Source of the DNA: Pyrenophora tritici-repentis | Taxonomy: Eukaryota; Ascomycota; Dothideomycetes; Pleosporales; Pleosporaceae | Length of the DNA stretch: 64,000 nucleotides | Assembly (NCBI RefSeq): GCF_003171515.1 | Contig: NC_089391.1 | Span: 3,782,001 to 3,846,000 of the forward strand | Reading direction: 5' to 3' | Part shown: positions 11,753 through 23,740 of the stretch, in pieces | How positions within the stretch are numbered: the first letter of the stretch is position 1 | How the letters are laid out: each line of letters opens with the position of its first letter | Program-made: the position numbers and the translations under genes | Notes under the pieces: model-generated | Seen by the model: the letters and a program-made list of their open reading frames with translations, nothing else | What the model was told of the DNA's origin: nothing | Database searches by the model: none

Positions 11753-13456
11753 TCAGACCATGTCCGAAGCTTGAGAGCGTGTGCTTGGAACACGGGTTGG
11801 GGCCTGCGACAGAGGGTCTCTCGTCGTAGTAGGTGCTTCGCTGGCACTACGCTTCTCAGTGGTCTCCGCGAAGCTCATCGCGCGCATAACTGCGTCCTTC
11901 GCATGCTCGCCATTGTCGCAAGGTAAGTTCCATCGAGAGATGATCATGCAGAAACATGAGAGCATCAAGTTGGTGCCAGACCACATCTGCACAGTGATAT
12001 ATGTGTCGTACTTTGTGATGAGATGACCAGCAATGACAGGGCCAGTCAGAGCTGGAATGGCGGCGAAGGTGTACATCATGCCTGTCCAATGTCCGAGCTT
12101 CTTCTTTGCGAACTGAATGTTGTCAGGCTCGGTGTAGGAGCGACTGAGAATATGGCCGATTGATGCAGGAGGTAGGCCGATGACCATTCCGGAGAAGATA
12201 CCGAAAACTACGCAGAAGGCGATAGCATCAGTCTCTGACCCAGCTTGGGACCAGAGTACAAGTGTGAGCATTGAAGCTACAAACTGGGAGCCGATGTGCA
12301 TGTTGAGAGCACCAACCCAGTCCGAGAAGTGAGCAAGAAGCATCCGTCCAGCAGTTGAAGCTCCGTTCATGATGACAAGTAGCCAGAAGGTCTGAAGGGG
12401 TTTGTTGGTTGTGTCCACTGGAGCTATTTCGGAAGAAGATCGATTGCGAGTACCGAATCCGCGTACTGATGCCCACTATACAATGTTAGTTGATATCATC
12501 TTTCAAAGGAAGGATGCGAACTTACCTCTTCGAGGTTGAAGAAGACGGGATAGAAGCCAAAGAACATGAAAGCAATGGCAGCAGTAAACCAGCAAAAGGC
12601 CTTGTTGCGGAAGGCTTCTGTATCGAACCAGGTTGTGAGCTTTCCCCATGTCTTCGGTTCGTGATGCTCGTGGGCAGGATCGGGTGTGCAGAAGATAAAG
12701 GAAAAGATGCATGTCACGGATGTGAGGGTCGCAACGTAGCGCACAGCATCGTTGAACCCTACCGACTTGATCAGGTAGCGCAGCATCGAGGGATATATCA
12801 CGCCGGCTACACTGGCACCACAAGCAACATAACCTACGGCAAGGCCTCTGCGCTTAGGGAACCATGTTGAAGCGACTATACTCGAGTTAGTTGGAAGTAA
12901 TGGCAAGTGAAGATTGCGTCTTACCTTGAGAGCTGGATACGAAAAAGGTCCCCATGCCCAGGCCAACGACAAGGCCTTGTGTTGCCCAAATTGAGCCAAA
13001 GTTTCCGAGGGCCTCGACGTCGCTAGGGTGCGCAACGGAAAGCATGAACAAGCCAAATGGAACGAGGAAAGTACCGCATCCGATCACTTTGCGAGAATGA
13101 CCAGCATCCAGAAGTCTGCCAACAACGTTTGAAAGAAGAAGCACAATAAAGGACTGCGTCGATCCGATCAGGTTCAGTTCAAGTTGATCAATTCCTCGCA
13201 ATGAGTGGCCGACGTAGTACGAAGACCATGTGCCGTAGGCATTGACGAGGCCCCACGAGTTGAACATGAGAAAGAAGCATCCTAGCAAGCATGCATAGGC
13301 GCGCCATGATCGTGGCCAGTCTGGCTCCTCAATCGTCGCAATCGACGAAGGAGACTGGTCCCGCATAGAGTTGTTTGCAGTTGGTGCTTCGGACAGTGGG
13401 AGAGTTCCCTCGTTGTTAGGACGAGTCTCCTTGTGAAAGGATATTGTTGCCGTCAT
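11753..13456 (-). CDS. MFS transporter, monocarboxylate transporter-like (SLC16/MCH family)
   Basis: Three exons (13456-12925, 12875-12526, 12475-11753) with 49- and 50-base introns give 534 residues. The first ATG in frame is used. A hydrophilic cytoplasmic N-terminus of about 65 residues is followed by about twelve hydrophobic segments. MCH-type landmarks are RAYACLLGCFFLMFNSWGLVNAYG in the first span, GLVVGLGMGTFF, and TWFPKRRGLAVGYVACGASV after span four. The central loop is charged and the C-tail is rich in Ser/Thr. Fungal members include Mch1-5 (Mch5 is a riboflavin transporter) and many uncharacterised paralogues, so the substrate cannot be assigned. It has no biosynthetic neighbours and does not look like part of a cluster. 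Confidence 0.85.
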
Positions 13457-16400
13457 GTTGTTGGTGTTGCTGGGTGGCAAGTCGTGGAGACGGGTGGCAG
13501 GAGCAAATGAAGGGCAAGGAAAGCGTTTATGGGGTATGCAGCAGGGTGCTCAACACAGATAGCACGTGTTGGAGGGGAGGCGCTCAATTAGACGCACTGA
13601 TGAAGGCTGGTATGGAATCGTAAAATAGTCAAAGCGGCGGGGCCTAGATATAGGTACAGTGGTGGCAGAACGGCATGCATCTGGGGTATGAGCCTAAGGC
13701 ATCGGTTTGATAGAACGTTCTTTTACGGCTCCACATCTGCTAAGCACGCGCGTAATACCCGGGTAGAGTATGGCTGGCTTTCCCTTGGTGACGTGGTGGT
13801 CAAACTCGCTGTGTAATGAGGGAGTGCCGCCGGGCACAAGCAACGTAGGGGTGTAGGCCCAAGAGAAGCCAAGAGAGTACGGGTTCTTGGGAGTCCGCGA
13901 ACCGCAGGGTATGTTGCATTATTTTGTTAGAGGCTCTCATGTGCTGCGGCCCAAAGCTTTGATCCATGTACGGTGCTAGTCGGATGGGAACTATGTGCGG
14001 ACGAATACACCCCAGCTCACTTTACTTTTAGGTTTCCACATCCAATTGTCGTTCTAGAAGAACATGCCCCCGTATTTCATAGGGAGGGTTTCCCTGTGTT
14101 TTAGCTGACTCGTATGATTGGGCGTCGCCACCCTTTCTTTCTCCCTGTGCGTAACGTCTGGCGGCACTGGCGGCATTGGGCCAGGCCTACCATGGTACGT
14201 AGGTACACCCTAAGCTGGGGCTCTGCGTGCAGAATCGGGATTGCTTCTAGGTAGTGCATTCTTGGCTCATCACTTGTCCCACAAAAAACAAGTTGCCGGT
14301 GGGTATAAACGTTGTATAGACTGTGATAGGGGTTGGCCTAGCAATGTCTCGTAGATGGCGGAGCGGGCCCTCAGCCCTTGGCGCAGTGTCGGCGGGAAGC
14401 ATGATGATAGAGCTCGATTGGGGCGGTACGTCTCACCAAGCCAAGCAAACATAAAGGCAGTGATGTACATTCCGCCTTGGCTGACCCAGTTATCATGCAA
14501 GGATTGAGTATCAGTACATTGACGGTGTTACCGCCGAGACTTCTGAGGCTTTTGGCAGCGGCTGGAGACGAGCAAGTTTGTCCGTGGATAATTTGGAAAG
14601 AGGATGACCAAGCCCGTAGTTCAACACTGATGCCGGATTTCAAAAGAGAGTGTGGTGGAAGTTGCAGTATCATGTACGCCATCCCCAAGCCCGATGTACA
14701 TGACTTGAGGAACGCGCTAAAATTGGCGGCGTAACAAGATCGGCGGGCCGATGCCGTCTGTTGCTTCGTTATCTTGAGTTTCAACACCGCCACAAGGCTT
14801 GGTAATGCCCAGCGATCGACAGCCAGGAAATGATGCTTCGTCCCCACGTCCACGCGTGCAGTTTTCCTTCTTTCCGCCGCTGCGATAGAGAACCAAACCT
14901 AGTCACTTGGCATCGACACGGCACCGACACGCTCACAGGCAGAGTCTTTGGAGCACGTAGGGATAGAACATGTACGTAATTTCATCATCGTGATGTACGT
15001 GAGCGCCGTCGCCAGCACCGACACCGAAACGGAAGCGTGCGGCTGTGGCTGCAGCAACCTTTCAAAGTCCCTCACCGTCTGGCCTTGCGATGACTCGTCA
15101 GGCGACGCACGGTTTCAGATATGCTTGTTAGAGTGCCAAAGATTCATTCCGTCTTGACAAGCGCGGCGCAGATACGGACTCCAGTTTTCCGAAAGAGCAG
15201 GGAATGTGCTAGACTGAGTCAGCCAGCATCATCCCGATTAGAGTGTCACTCCCCCTTCGAGACGAGCACATGGCTGGAAACAAGTCCAAGTCCAAGCCCG
15301 ACATCTTCCCGGGCGATTGCAGATCTCACCGTCCAGAGTCGCTGCCCAAGTGCCGAAACAAACAAAGTTGCATCCCGCGTGCACGGAGAAGTGCGCAATA
15401 TATTACACAAATAGGCTTGTCTTATCTGATTTCAACAAGTATCCAAAGTCAGACTTGATCACGATGGTGGACGTTCGGCCGTGTGGTTCCTCCGTTGAAA
15501 CAACTACGTTCCCTGTCCTGAGGCGAGGTTGTTAGTTCTGCGGGCTACGTCACCAACGGTATCAGTCCCGCAATTCTCCCATGGGGAAATAGATAGCGAC
15601 AAGAAAACTGGAGACGGAACCATATTGTTACGATAATATCCCGGTGGCCGGCTTTGAGTGTTTGACTAGGCATCATGAATGCGAACCCGGTGATATTAAC
15701 TGGAGTATTGCAGCAGCACTTGGCCCCTCTACCACGGTTGCGTGCGCGGAGATAATATGTCGCGATTGTTGAAGGCTGATTTCTCCGACGGGCGGGTCTC
15801 CGCATTTTGTGACGAGTAGTTGGTGACGAATAGTGACTGGTCGGACTGCGATACCGACCATGGAGAGAATCTCACGGACGACAGTAAGCCGTCGGCCGTT
15901 TGACAATCAATTGGAAGCACTCAACAAAACCGGTTCTAGGGACATCTAGGTACTAGGTATACGGTAGGTAGGTATGTAAGTGCCATCTGGCCGGATCGCC
16001 CGCGTTTGCTTGAATCACTTCGTCGTGGTGACTGGCGGAAGGCACGTACCCGGAACATGTGCACAGGGCCCGAGCTGAGCAGGCTCATCCTTAAAGAACC
16101 TTACTTTGTCGTCGTAGCTGTTAGTCGTGTACTACAAGTCATCCGTTGACCGTATTGTGAGTTCCTGTCCAGCCACTGTATCACGCCTCAAACTTCCGCC
16201 ACTGCACGTGCCAAGCCCTCCACCAAAACAAAATTCCACTGTTATCTCCCACTCCGCTCCTCCTAACACCTACTAACAGATGCCCTGAAACCCTATTTTG
16301 GTCGTCACCAATTGCGCTCAAGTCCGAAGAAGCAAACACGAGCGGAACGCCACAACAAGCGACATGCAGATGTTATTATGTCAACATCACGCCACTTTGA

Positions 16401-18541
16401 AGCTCTACCCCCGAGAACCGATTCCGCACCCATAAAATCGCATGTTGCAAGCGAAAGCCGCAAGGGCGGGGCGGGCCAGCGGAGCGCAACACACAAATTC
16501 TACGACCACAATGTGATTTGAGCGGAATTCGGTGCGATGCCTGTCTCGTATTCCTCTCCTAAGAGCTCGGCAGAAAGATTGGCTTTGCATGGCGTTGCAA
16601 GGACAGGGCGGCGAGAACCATCATCACCACCACCAAGGCGGCAGGCAGCCCCCGATAAGCGCAATCTCGACTGGGACGGTAACGGCGAGAATAGAGGACG
16701 AATTGGACTCGCACTGCCCAACACGTGCTGAGGCTGAGCGGGAGAGGAAAGCCATGCGCTGCCCATGGCGTTGCGATTCCGAGTCACGGACGAAAAGGGG
16801 TTTCATTCAACCGTGCCTCCTGGAGCTGTGCACGAGCAATAAGTTTAGGATGGGCATTGTTATCATCCCTTGAGCACCAGAAATTGTTGTTGAGGTCCTT
16901 CAGTGCCTGATCCTTCGCAACGGCGTTACTGTCAACCCTTGCAACGCCATGAGCTTGTAGCACACGCCGAGCTCCAGGGCTTCCGGCCGCTTCGGCACGT
17001 CCGCCAGGTAAGACCGAGAAAAGGAGATTCTTCGAAAAGAACGTCACATATAACCGAGGGTTCTCCGTCATCTTTTGCTTGATCAGCACTTGACAAGCCG
17101 TCGACTCAAGCAATGCTTCTGCGGGACGAATCGGCGATCCGCGAGCCTCTTCTCTTCTGGGTTTTCTCTTGCATCCATGCATCTAGATTTCTTCTCACAA
17201 GCACTCTCCTGGCGGATCGAACTGCGTTCCGCTGGCATGCCAGTGCTATAGACTAATCGGACTGCACAGCTATCATAGAGGAGCAGGGTAAGGACTAGGT
17301 CTACTGTATATCCGGGAGACGGCCACGCCCAACCATGGATATGGAACAAAACGCCACAACAGCACGTGCAAGGGAGATCCTCCTCCCGCAACACTGTTTT
17401 CATATTCCCATTCCTCTCCTAGGGGTCGACAACGTCACAACTGCAACAAAGGAACCACCACACCAGTTTCGCAAACTCGGAAAAGCAACATCTGGAACGC
17501 AAAAATAACGAATATCTCGATCCCATCATTTCTTTTCTGCAGAACCCAGTTTCATCCACATCAACAGTCGTGTTGTTTTGAGCGCTCAAGCTGTGAAGCT
17601 TATCGTCGCAACATTGATTGACACATCAACAGCAAATCGCAAAGGAGAACCAAATGCGTAAGCTGCACAAACCGACCATCTTCCTCTCCATCTCCATCTA
17701 CTTCCTCCCCCTCAGTCAAAAGTCAACCACACATTCACACCCCATTACCTCCTTTATCCCCAACCTCCCTCGGCTTTCACAGCACTGAGACGTCACTCCC
17801 AAAACAAGCTAGTTTCCATACCGGCACTTTTCTTTCACATGCCCTGTGCCGCCGTTGTTTTTTTCAAAACAAGGTTTCACGTCCGGCACATTTCGTGTTG
17901 TACAGTTGGCCAAATCAAATGCCCATGGTGTACGTAAAGGGTAAGTATTCCTGTTGATCTTAACGCGGATCCGAAGGACGATCGTATGGAGTGAGGCGGA
18001 GAAGTGCCGAGTGGACGGGTTTTTTGCTGTTTTGCGTTTTATGCTTGACATGCGGACGCGCGGGTGAGGATGTGTTGGATGTGTTGTGCATGCAAGGCTG
18101 CGTTGGCGAATAGAACTACCGGTAGGGGTTGTTGTGGTGTGGTTGTTGTACAATCGCCCCTGGATGAGTCAAGTTGGTCGTTGTGAGATATGTCTCAGTA
18201 ATGCACACGACAACCATCACTGCAGCGGAGTATCAAGTGTGTGTTAGAAATATGAACGGTTGTTTGTAAGGCCTAGCAGCTACAAATACAAAGCGCTAGT
18301 AACTACATTCCGTGGACGCCTTGCGCCCGGAACCAAAAGATTAAGAAGCCCTAAAAACCACGCAAGCTAAAACCAAGACCCATCATTGCTACGACTGCAC
18401 CGCGTGGAAAACATAGAGAGCTGCAGATGGTGTTCTACTCAAGCCACACCAAATCGCTCAGGGAAACACAGGCCAGTCCAAGGCGTACATATGTACATAT
18501 ATGCCATGGAGGTGGTCTGAGTACCCATGGAGGATATTCAA
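13457..18541. other. About 5 kb without a supportable gene
   Basis: This is the longest gene-free stretch of the window. The largest ORF (14371-14853, minus, 160 codons) shows no domain and no matching splice structure. Several TAGGTA/TACGTAGGTA-like short motifs occur (for example around 14195 and 15950-15975), which are common in fungal intergenic DNA. A pyrimidine-rich region at 17440-17800 resembles a promoter and 5' leader, and an ATGC followed by GTAAGC lies near 17654, but I could not find a convincing downstream exon. I saw no transposase, terminal repeats or strong AT bias. Confidence 0.4.
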
Positions 18542-19159
18542 TCAAACACCCTTGATAGCCACTGTTCGCTCGCTGTTGAGCTTATCCGCATTCCGGTTAT
18601 GGCTCTCCTTCTTGCAGTCCTCTAGACCCTCGCACTTGTGGTCCTCAAGCATGCGGTGCTTACTGCAGTGGTGGCCATCGCAGAAGCCGCAGTCACCAAC
18701 AATGGGTTGTGCGCGGTCCTTGCAGTCCTTGAAGGAGCATCGGATCTTCTTTGGGGGCATGCCGCCACGAAGTGGCAGAGCGAGGTGAAGCGTAGAGTTT
18801 GCGCCGATGGAGTAGTCGGCTAATGTGGTTTCCGAGGATGAAAGGTGCTTGCCGGCGTGCACTATGCGGAGATCGTCGGGGGTGGAGAGGTTGGTGCGGA
18901 GGGCGAGCAGGGAGCGTAGGGTGCTTATTGAGGTATTTGAAGGGATTGTGAGGGGGATTGCTATAGGAGAGTGAATGTTAGTTTGGTGTTTTGGTTGCTT
19001 TCACTGTGTGTCTCCGGGGCAGCTTGTTCCGAGCCTCGGAACAATGCGCGAGATCAACTTACTGTTGTTTCCGGACACGGTCTTGACAAAGATCTGCATC
19101 GTCTCTTCAGTCTCGGAGCTGGAGGAGCTCATGCTGCTGATGCTGGATGTGCGACGCAT
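18542..19159 (-). CDS. Ubiquitin-like/AN1-type zinc-finger fusion protein
   Basis: Two exons (19159-19063, 18960-18542) with a 102-base intron give 171 residues. After 20 Ser-rich residues a ubiquitin-like unit starts MQIFVKT, like ubiquitin itself, and ends LRGG about 79 residues later; it keeps an AGK in the position of Lys48. Directly after LRGG comes MPPKKIRC and an AN1-type finger whose ligands are spaced C-x4-C, C-x2-C, C-x4-C, x2-H, x5-H, x-C. A basic tail ends the protein. An internal ATG at residue 21 would start exactly at the ubiquitin-like unit. The layout matches ubiquitin-like/AN1 proteins such as Xenopus An1 and human ZFAND4. Whether the LRGG is cleaved, as in ubiquitin-ribosomal protein fusions, is unknown. 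AN1 fingers are linked to proteasome and Cdc48 stress responses, so that role is inference. Confidence 0.85.
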
Positions 19160-20223
19160 GGTGGCGTTTTGGAGGAGAAGCTGGCGAGTAGATGATGTAG
19201 TTGTGAGTGGTGATGACGCTGGGCGCGGCGACTTGGTCGGCTAGATGACGAAGATGGTCGGGGATGGTAGGTGAGGCGCGTGCTGGGTGTGGCAAGCCAA
19301 ACCAAGGCAAGTGAAGTATGGGAGGCTGCAACGCTGCAAGTAAGCTGGGGGCGGTGTATAAGCGTGGTAGGGTCTTGGGTCGCGGGCGGGTGGTCAACGA
19401 AGGGCAGGTCAAGGTTGGGGGTGAAGGGTGTTGGGTAGTGGTCAAGTAGTGATAGTGACAGATGAGGATCGAGTAGGCAAAGGTGACGCAGACGCCTTCT
19501 TAAAGAAAGGCGAGCTCAGGGTCGAGGCTAAGTGGCCGAATGACAATGCAAAAGCCCATGCTGTCACTGCACTGGTGCCTTGGTCCGATGGCGCTGCACA
19601 CGACTCGAGCCGGCATGCGTTCGCAGCGGTGCAGGGCGGCGGCTGTGACTAGCCGACTATGTTCCATGGTATTCCACATGCCGTGCATGATTGGTGATTG
19701 CCTGTGAGGGCCTTGTTCAGGAACAGCAGCGCGCCCTTTCCTTTCACCCTCACCGAGACGTGCATTGACTTGCTTTCAATCGCCAACACCTGGGCGTGCG
19801 GTTTGGAGCAGAGTGAAGCCGCGCACCTCATCTACACGCCATACCGCGCCTCGCCCAACTTGCCTTCTGCATATGACACGTATCGCCGACATGCCTCACT
19901 CTTGTCTGATAGCTGCGACATGGCATCCAGATCGTGTCTCATGCAGCCGGGCATGGCTGTCTACAAGGGACTCGCTTGTTGCCGCATCGGGACGTGTAAC
20001 ACGTGGACACCAGCTTATCGTGCCAGAGGCGCTCAGCTCGGCTTCTGACCGCAAAAGCCATTGGCGGCCGCTGCATGAGGGGAATGCATCGTCGTGCGAG
20101 CGTGTGCGACTATCGTGATCTACCCGTTACGTCGTGGGTCTTGGTGTTGAGCATTGCATGATGCCGCCGTGGGCGTACTGGCTATCGATTTGTGCGCGCT
20201 TTCCGCTCTCCACTCTTCACATG
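19160..20223. other. Intergenic, no gene recognised
   Basis: The left part is the upstream region of the ubiquitin-like/AN1 gene on the minus strand. Overlapping short ORFs occur on both strands, with no domain and no consistent splice model. Confidence 0.4.
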
Positions 20224-20484
20224 CTACAATGTGTTGTGTACTGTGTGCTTTGCCACAAGCCCATGCACAATGCCTAATAGCCCGGTGTAGGTTCGGATAC
20301 ACGGTTGATCTTTCGCGCACTCACACTCATCGGTCAGCCGCTCATCGTCTGTGCAACTACCGTCAGGATCGGTGCAATCTGGAACCTTGGTACCGGGAGC
20401 ACCACCATCAATTCTGTACGCGCACGCCTCAAATGGTAAAACGCCCGCCAAACATGGGTTTCGCCGGCACATCCCGTTCACCAC
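20224..20484 (-). other. Small Cys-rich ORF of uncertain status
   Basis: This open frame of about 86 codons lies downstream of the acyl-CoA dehydrogenase gene on the same strand. Its first ATG is four codons in; upstream, an acceptor-like TTACAG sits about 15 bases before the frame begins. It encodes eight cysteines within about 60 residues, spaced roughly C-x4-C-x9-C-x15-C-x6-C-x9-C-x-C-x6-C. No signal peptide is encoded, and I found no upstream exon that would supply one. It could be an exon of a small secreted Cys-rich protein, a decayed copy of one, or chance. Confidence 0.2.
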
Positions 20485-20626
20485 CAGAGTCCTGTAATGT
20501 CACCAGTGTTTCTGGAACCGTTCTAGGGCGCTCGGTGTAGCTCCAACAAGGTTTACAGACTAAATCTACCGGCTTGACAGGTGCCACCTTGCTAACCTAC
20601 CTTCATACATGCCCTCCAACTACATC

Positions 20627-22352
20627 CTACAACATGCTCTTCGGGAAGTTCTTCATTGCTTGTCTGACGCCCAGATCACCCAGTATCTCCTCCGTACCTC
20701 CAAGGATGGCATCGAACTTGTATGTGCGATGGAACTGCTCAATCACCCGACCCATTCCACCCTGTGTCAGTCCTCTGCCACCAAAGATATTGACCGCCTC
20801 ATCCGCAATCTCGTGCGCCGACCGAGTGGCGAATGACTTCAACAGACCGATAGGTCCGCCCAGCAGTTTTGATTGTTGAGCGTACGACATGTGTGTCATC
20901 TGGAAGGCAATTGACTCGAGCCAGGCCTGATTGGCCTCGACGTGTGAGATCATCTTTGCAAGCCTGGGGTGTAGCGTTAGTCACCATATCCGGCAATTGT
21001 GGGCTTTAGTGCTAGAAGAAGCACAGAGTGGGGAAGGCGGTTTCATCCGACGGGATGCACGGGCAAGACAGGCGTAGTCTATCTTTAGCAGTAGCACTTA
21101 CTTCTGACGGATGGCTGGCTGCTCAATCAGCTTTTTGCCAAAGACTATCCTCTGGTTGCACCACTTAAGACACTCCTCGACGATTGTTCGTGATTGTCGG
21201 ATCACGGCACAACTCATTACAAACCGCTCGTGATTAAAGTTCGACATGATTACGATGAAACCCTTGTGTTCTTCGCCTAGTAGGTGATGTACTGGTACTT
21301 TCGCATCGTTGAACTCTACGAATGCGGTACCGGCTGTTGTCGAGTAGCTCGTCTTGATCAGTTTGGTCTCGACGGCTTCGTCGCGTTCGATCAGTAGGAC
21401 AGAGAAGCCCTTGTCAGTCTTGCATCCGGTGACGAAGTAGTCGCAGAACATGCCGTTAGTGATCCACTATTCGCTCATTAGTACTAGCCACATAGATATT
21501 GAATCAGTTGTGTCCAACCTTTTTGGTGCCCCGGACGATATAGTGCTTGCCGTCTGGTGACAATGTCGCAGTGGTCCTAATACCAGCTACATCGGACCCT
21601 GCAAAGGCCTCGGTGATTGCCAGGCACATCTTCTTCTTGCCAGTCAACACCTCATTGACTACTCGTGTCTTATGCTCAGACTCCGGCATCCACTGCAAGA
21701 CAGCAGTCAGACTGATCATCATGCCTGCCATGTTGCCGTCTTGGAACCCACGAGCGTTGGCACGAACGCCTTCCTGCGCCTGTACAAGATCGTGGAGGTA
21801 ATCAAATTCCTCACCCTTGACGACACCCATCAAGTTCTTGCCATGAAGGTGCTTGCCTGGCCCAAGACGCATGGCTAGCATGTCGTTCTCGGCCATCTTG
21901 TCAATCAGCTCTTGGCTAATGTATGTGCCATCCTTCTCCTTTTGTTGGGCCTCGGGTGTGATGTGTGTGTCCACAAACTTGCGAATCTCCTTCTGCAATG
22001 CCCGGTGGCTGTCTTTGAAGTAAGGACTCTTGAACTGCGGTCGCAGCCACAATGGTTCCGCGTATGGAACTGGGCTCAAGTCACCCGGCTGCGGGATGAT
22101 GACTTCCGACTTCTCTCCCTCAATTGTACCGATGCATAGCTCGCTGTATTTTTCCAAGACCTCTTGTCGGTGGAGGTTGTAAAAGGCAGTTGTCGCATCC
22201 TGACCGGCTACTTGCTCTAGGACAACCGAACCACCGGGATGCGCGTCGACGAAATCACTAAGATCGTAGACTTTGTGATCGATAATGCACCATAGGTCTT
22301 CGGGCGTGTTATGCGAAGCGACAGACTCGCGCGTGAGGGTTGCGTGTGGCAT
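20627..22352 (-). CDS. Cytochrome b5-acyl-CoA dehydrogenase fusion
   Basis: Three exons (22352-21519, 21466-21102, 20963-20627; introns 52 and 138 bases) give 511 residues. Residues 1-80 are a cytochrome b5 domain with haem ligands His38 in HPGG and His61 in AFYNLH. The rest is an acyl-CoA dehydrogenase: helical N-domain, flavin-site segment CLAITEAFAGSDVAGIRTTA, then KKWITNGMFCDYFV across the first intron, the helical C-domain, and a catalytic-loop region GGTEEILGDLGVRQ. The family oxidises acyl-CoA using FAD; the fused b5 probably shuttles electrons, which is inference. The C-terminus SML resembles a peroxisomal PTS1 but lacks the basic middle residue, so location is open. The first donor is GTTGGA, weaker than usual. 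The frame is open upstream of the ATG but looks non-coding. Confidence 0.88.
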
Positions 22353-23740
22353 GTTAGGCGGGTGAGGAAGGCGTGCGCGACGCCGAGGGAGGGATAAATC
22401 GAGATGGGTGTTGTGTTGTGTAGGGCTTCTGGGAGAAAGGAGAATCGGCAATAAGGGATAGACTACATTATGCGGGTCGCAAGACGTTTGGCCTCGGTCT
22501 ACAACAGAAGCTAGCCCTCTCCGCGCTGTGCTCCGTTTGGTGTGGAGCAGCGTGAAGAACATCTGGGGAAGAAGCCGAGGCACAAAACGTAATCCGCTCT
22601 TCACCGTCGCTGATTGGATAGGAAGACTTGGCTCAACGCTCTCACTACAACCGTGACCCAGCTCCGCTATATCAACCTCACAAGCAACATTGAACGCACT
22701 TATAGCGATCGTGTATGATTCTGCCATCAACCATCAACATCCTCACCCATGCCACTTCTACGCCATTCGTGCTTCATATCTTCCAAACACTCCTCGATGC
22801 CCCCCTAATATGGTGACTCCGGTTTATGTCTCTTGGCTAGAGATAATATGTTTGCCACAGGTGGAGTAGACCATAACATGGATCAGACGAATTTATAAAG
22901 TTTCGCGTCACTCTAGTAGCCGTGTAGGCTCTTGATATCGCACATAATACACTGCATGATCAATTCTACTTAGGCATAGGTGAACCGACATCTGAATTTA
23001 GGCAGCAATGGACATGCGTGAGATTCTAAAGAACCAATACTGGCTGCCTATAGGTATGCTATCACTATAACGAAGCTGTTCGTGATTGAGCGATTACCAT
23101 ATTGACGGTCATTCGCTCCTTCGGGAGGTTCTCCGTCAAGCTTCGGCATAGCAACAAACAAGCAAGAGAATAAAATCACTACAGTACCACGGTACCCATC
23201 CTTGGCTTGCAGAACTACATCGTCTAATTGAAGGTCTATCGCTCACGTGATCTATCGGCTCTTCAACCTTTTAATGTTACAACTCCACTGCACTTTCTCA
23301 TATTGATAGATGACAGTAGAATAGCGCTGACTATGTTGCATACCTTCTTGAAATGAAAGCGAATACGGAGTGTGGAAATGACTAGATCCATCGTCGGTGG
23401 TGGTCCTGGAAGGTACGCATGTCTGGATCACGGGGACACGCGTGGTCGGTCCTTCCTCCATAGTCAAACAACGCGCCACAAAAGATGACGTGACGTGACG
23501 CCTACTACCCCGCTCGTCTTTTCTCCTCTATTTCAATCCTGACCTCATTCTCTCATCATTCTCTCTCGCCTTCGTCCCACACCTCAATTCCTCACTTCAT
23601 CTCTCACATTCACTGACAGCTCCGCAACGCTACATCAAGCCTTCACCGTGGTGAGTCATGACTGCTTCTTCCGCACACCATTTTCTTGCTGACCTGAACC
23701 CGTAGAACACCTCACCACACAACGACAGAAATCTTTCATC
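22353..23740. other. Intergenic between divergent acyl-CoA dehydrogenase and MYND genes
   Basis: No gene is seen in 1.4 kb. The pyrimidine-rich stretch just before 23740 (CTC/TTC runs from about 23515) looks like the promoter and 5' leader of the MYND gene. Confidence 0.45.

Noticed and set aside
14371..14853. Minus-strand ORF of 160 codons in the gene-free stretch
   Set aside because: No recognisable motif, no splice partners and overlapping ORFs on the other strand. It was treated as chance.
17809..18153. Minus-strand ORF of 114 codons, considered as a small ribosomal protein gene
   Set aside because: The translated sequence does not match L39, S30, L41 or other small ribosomal proteins that I compared from memory.
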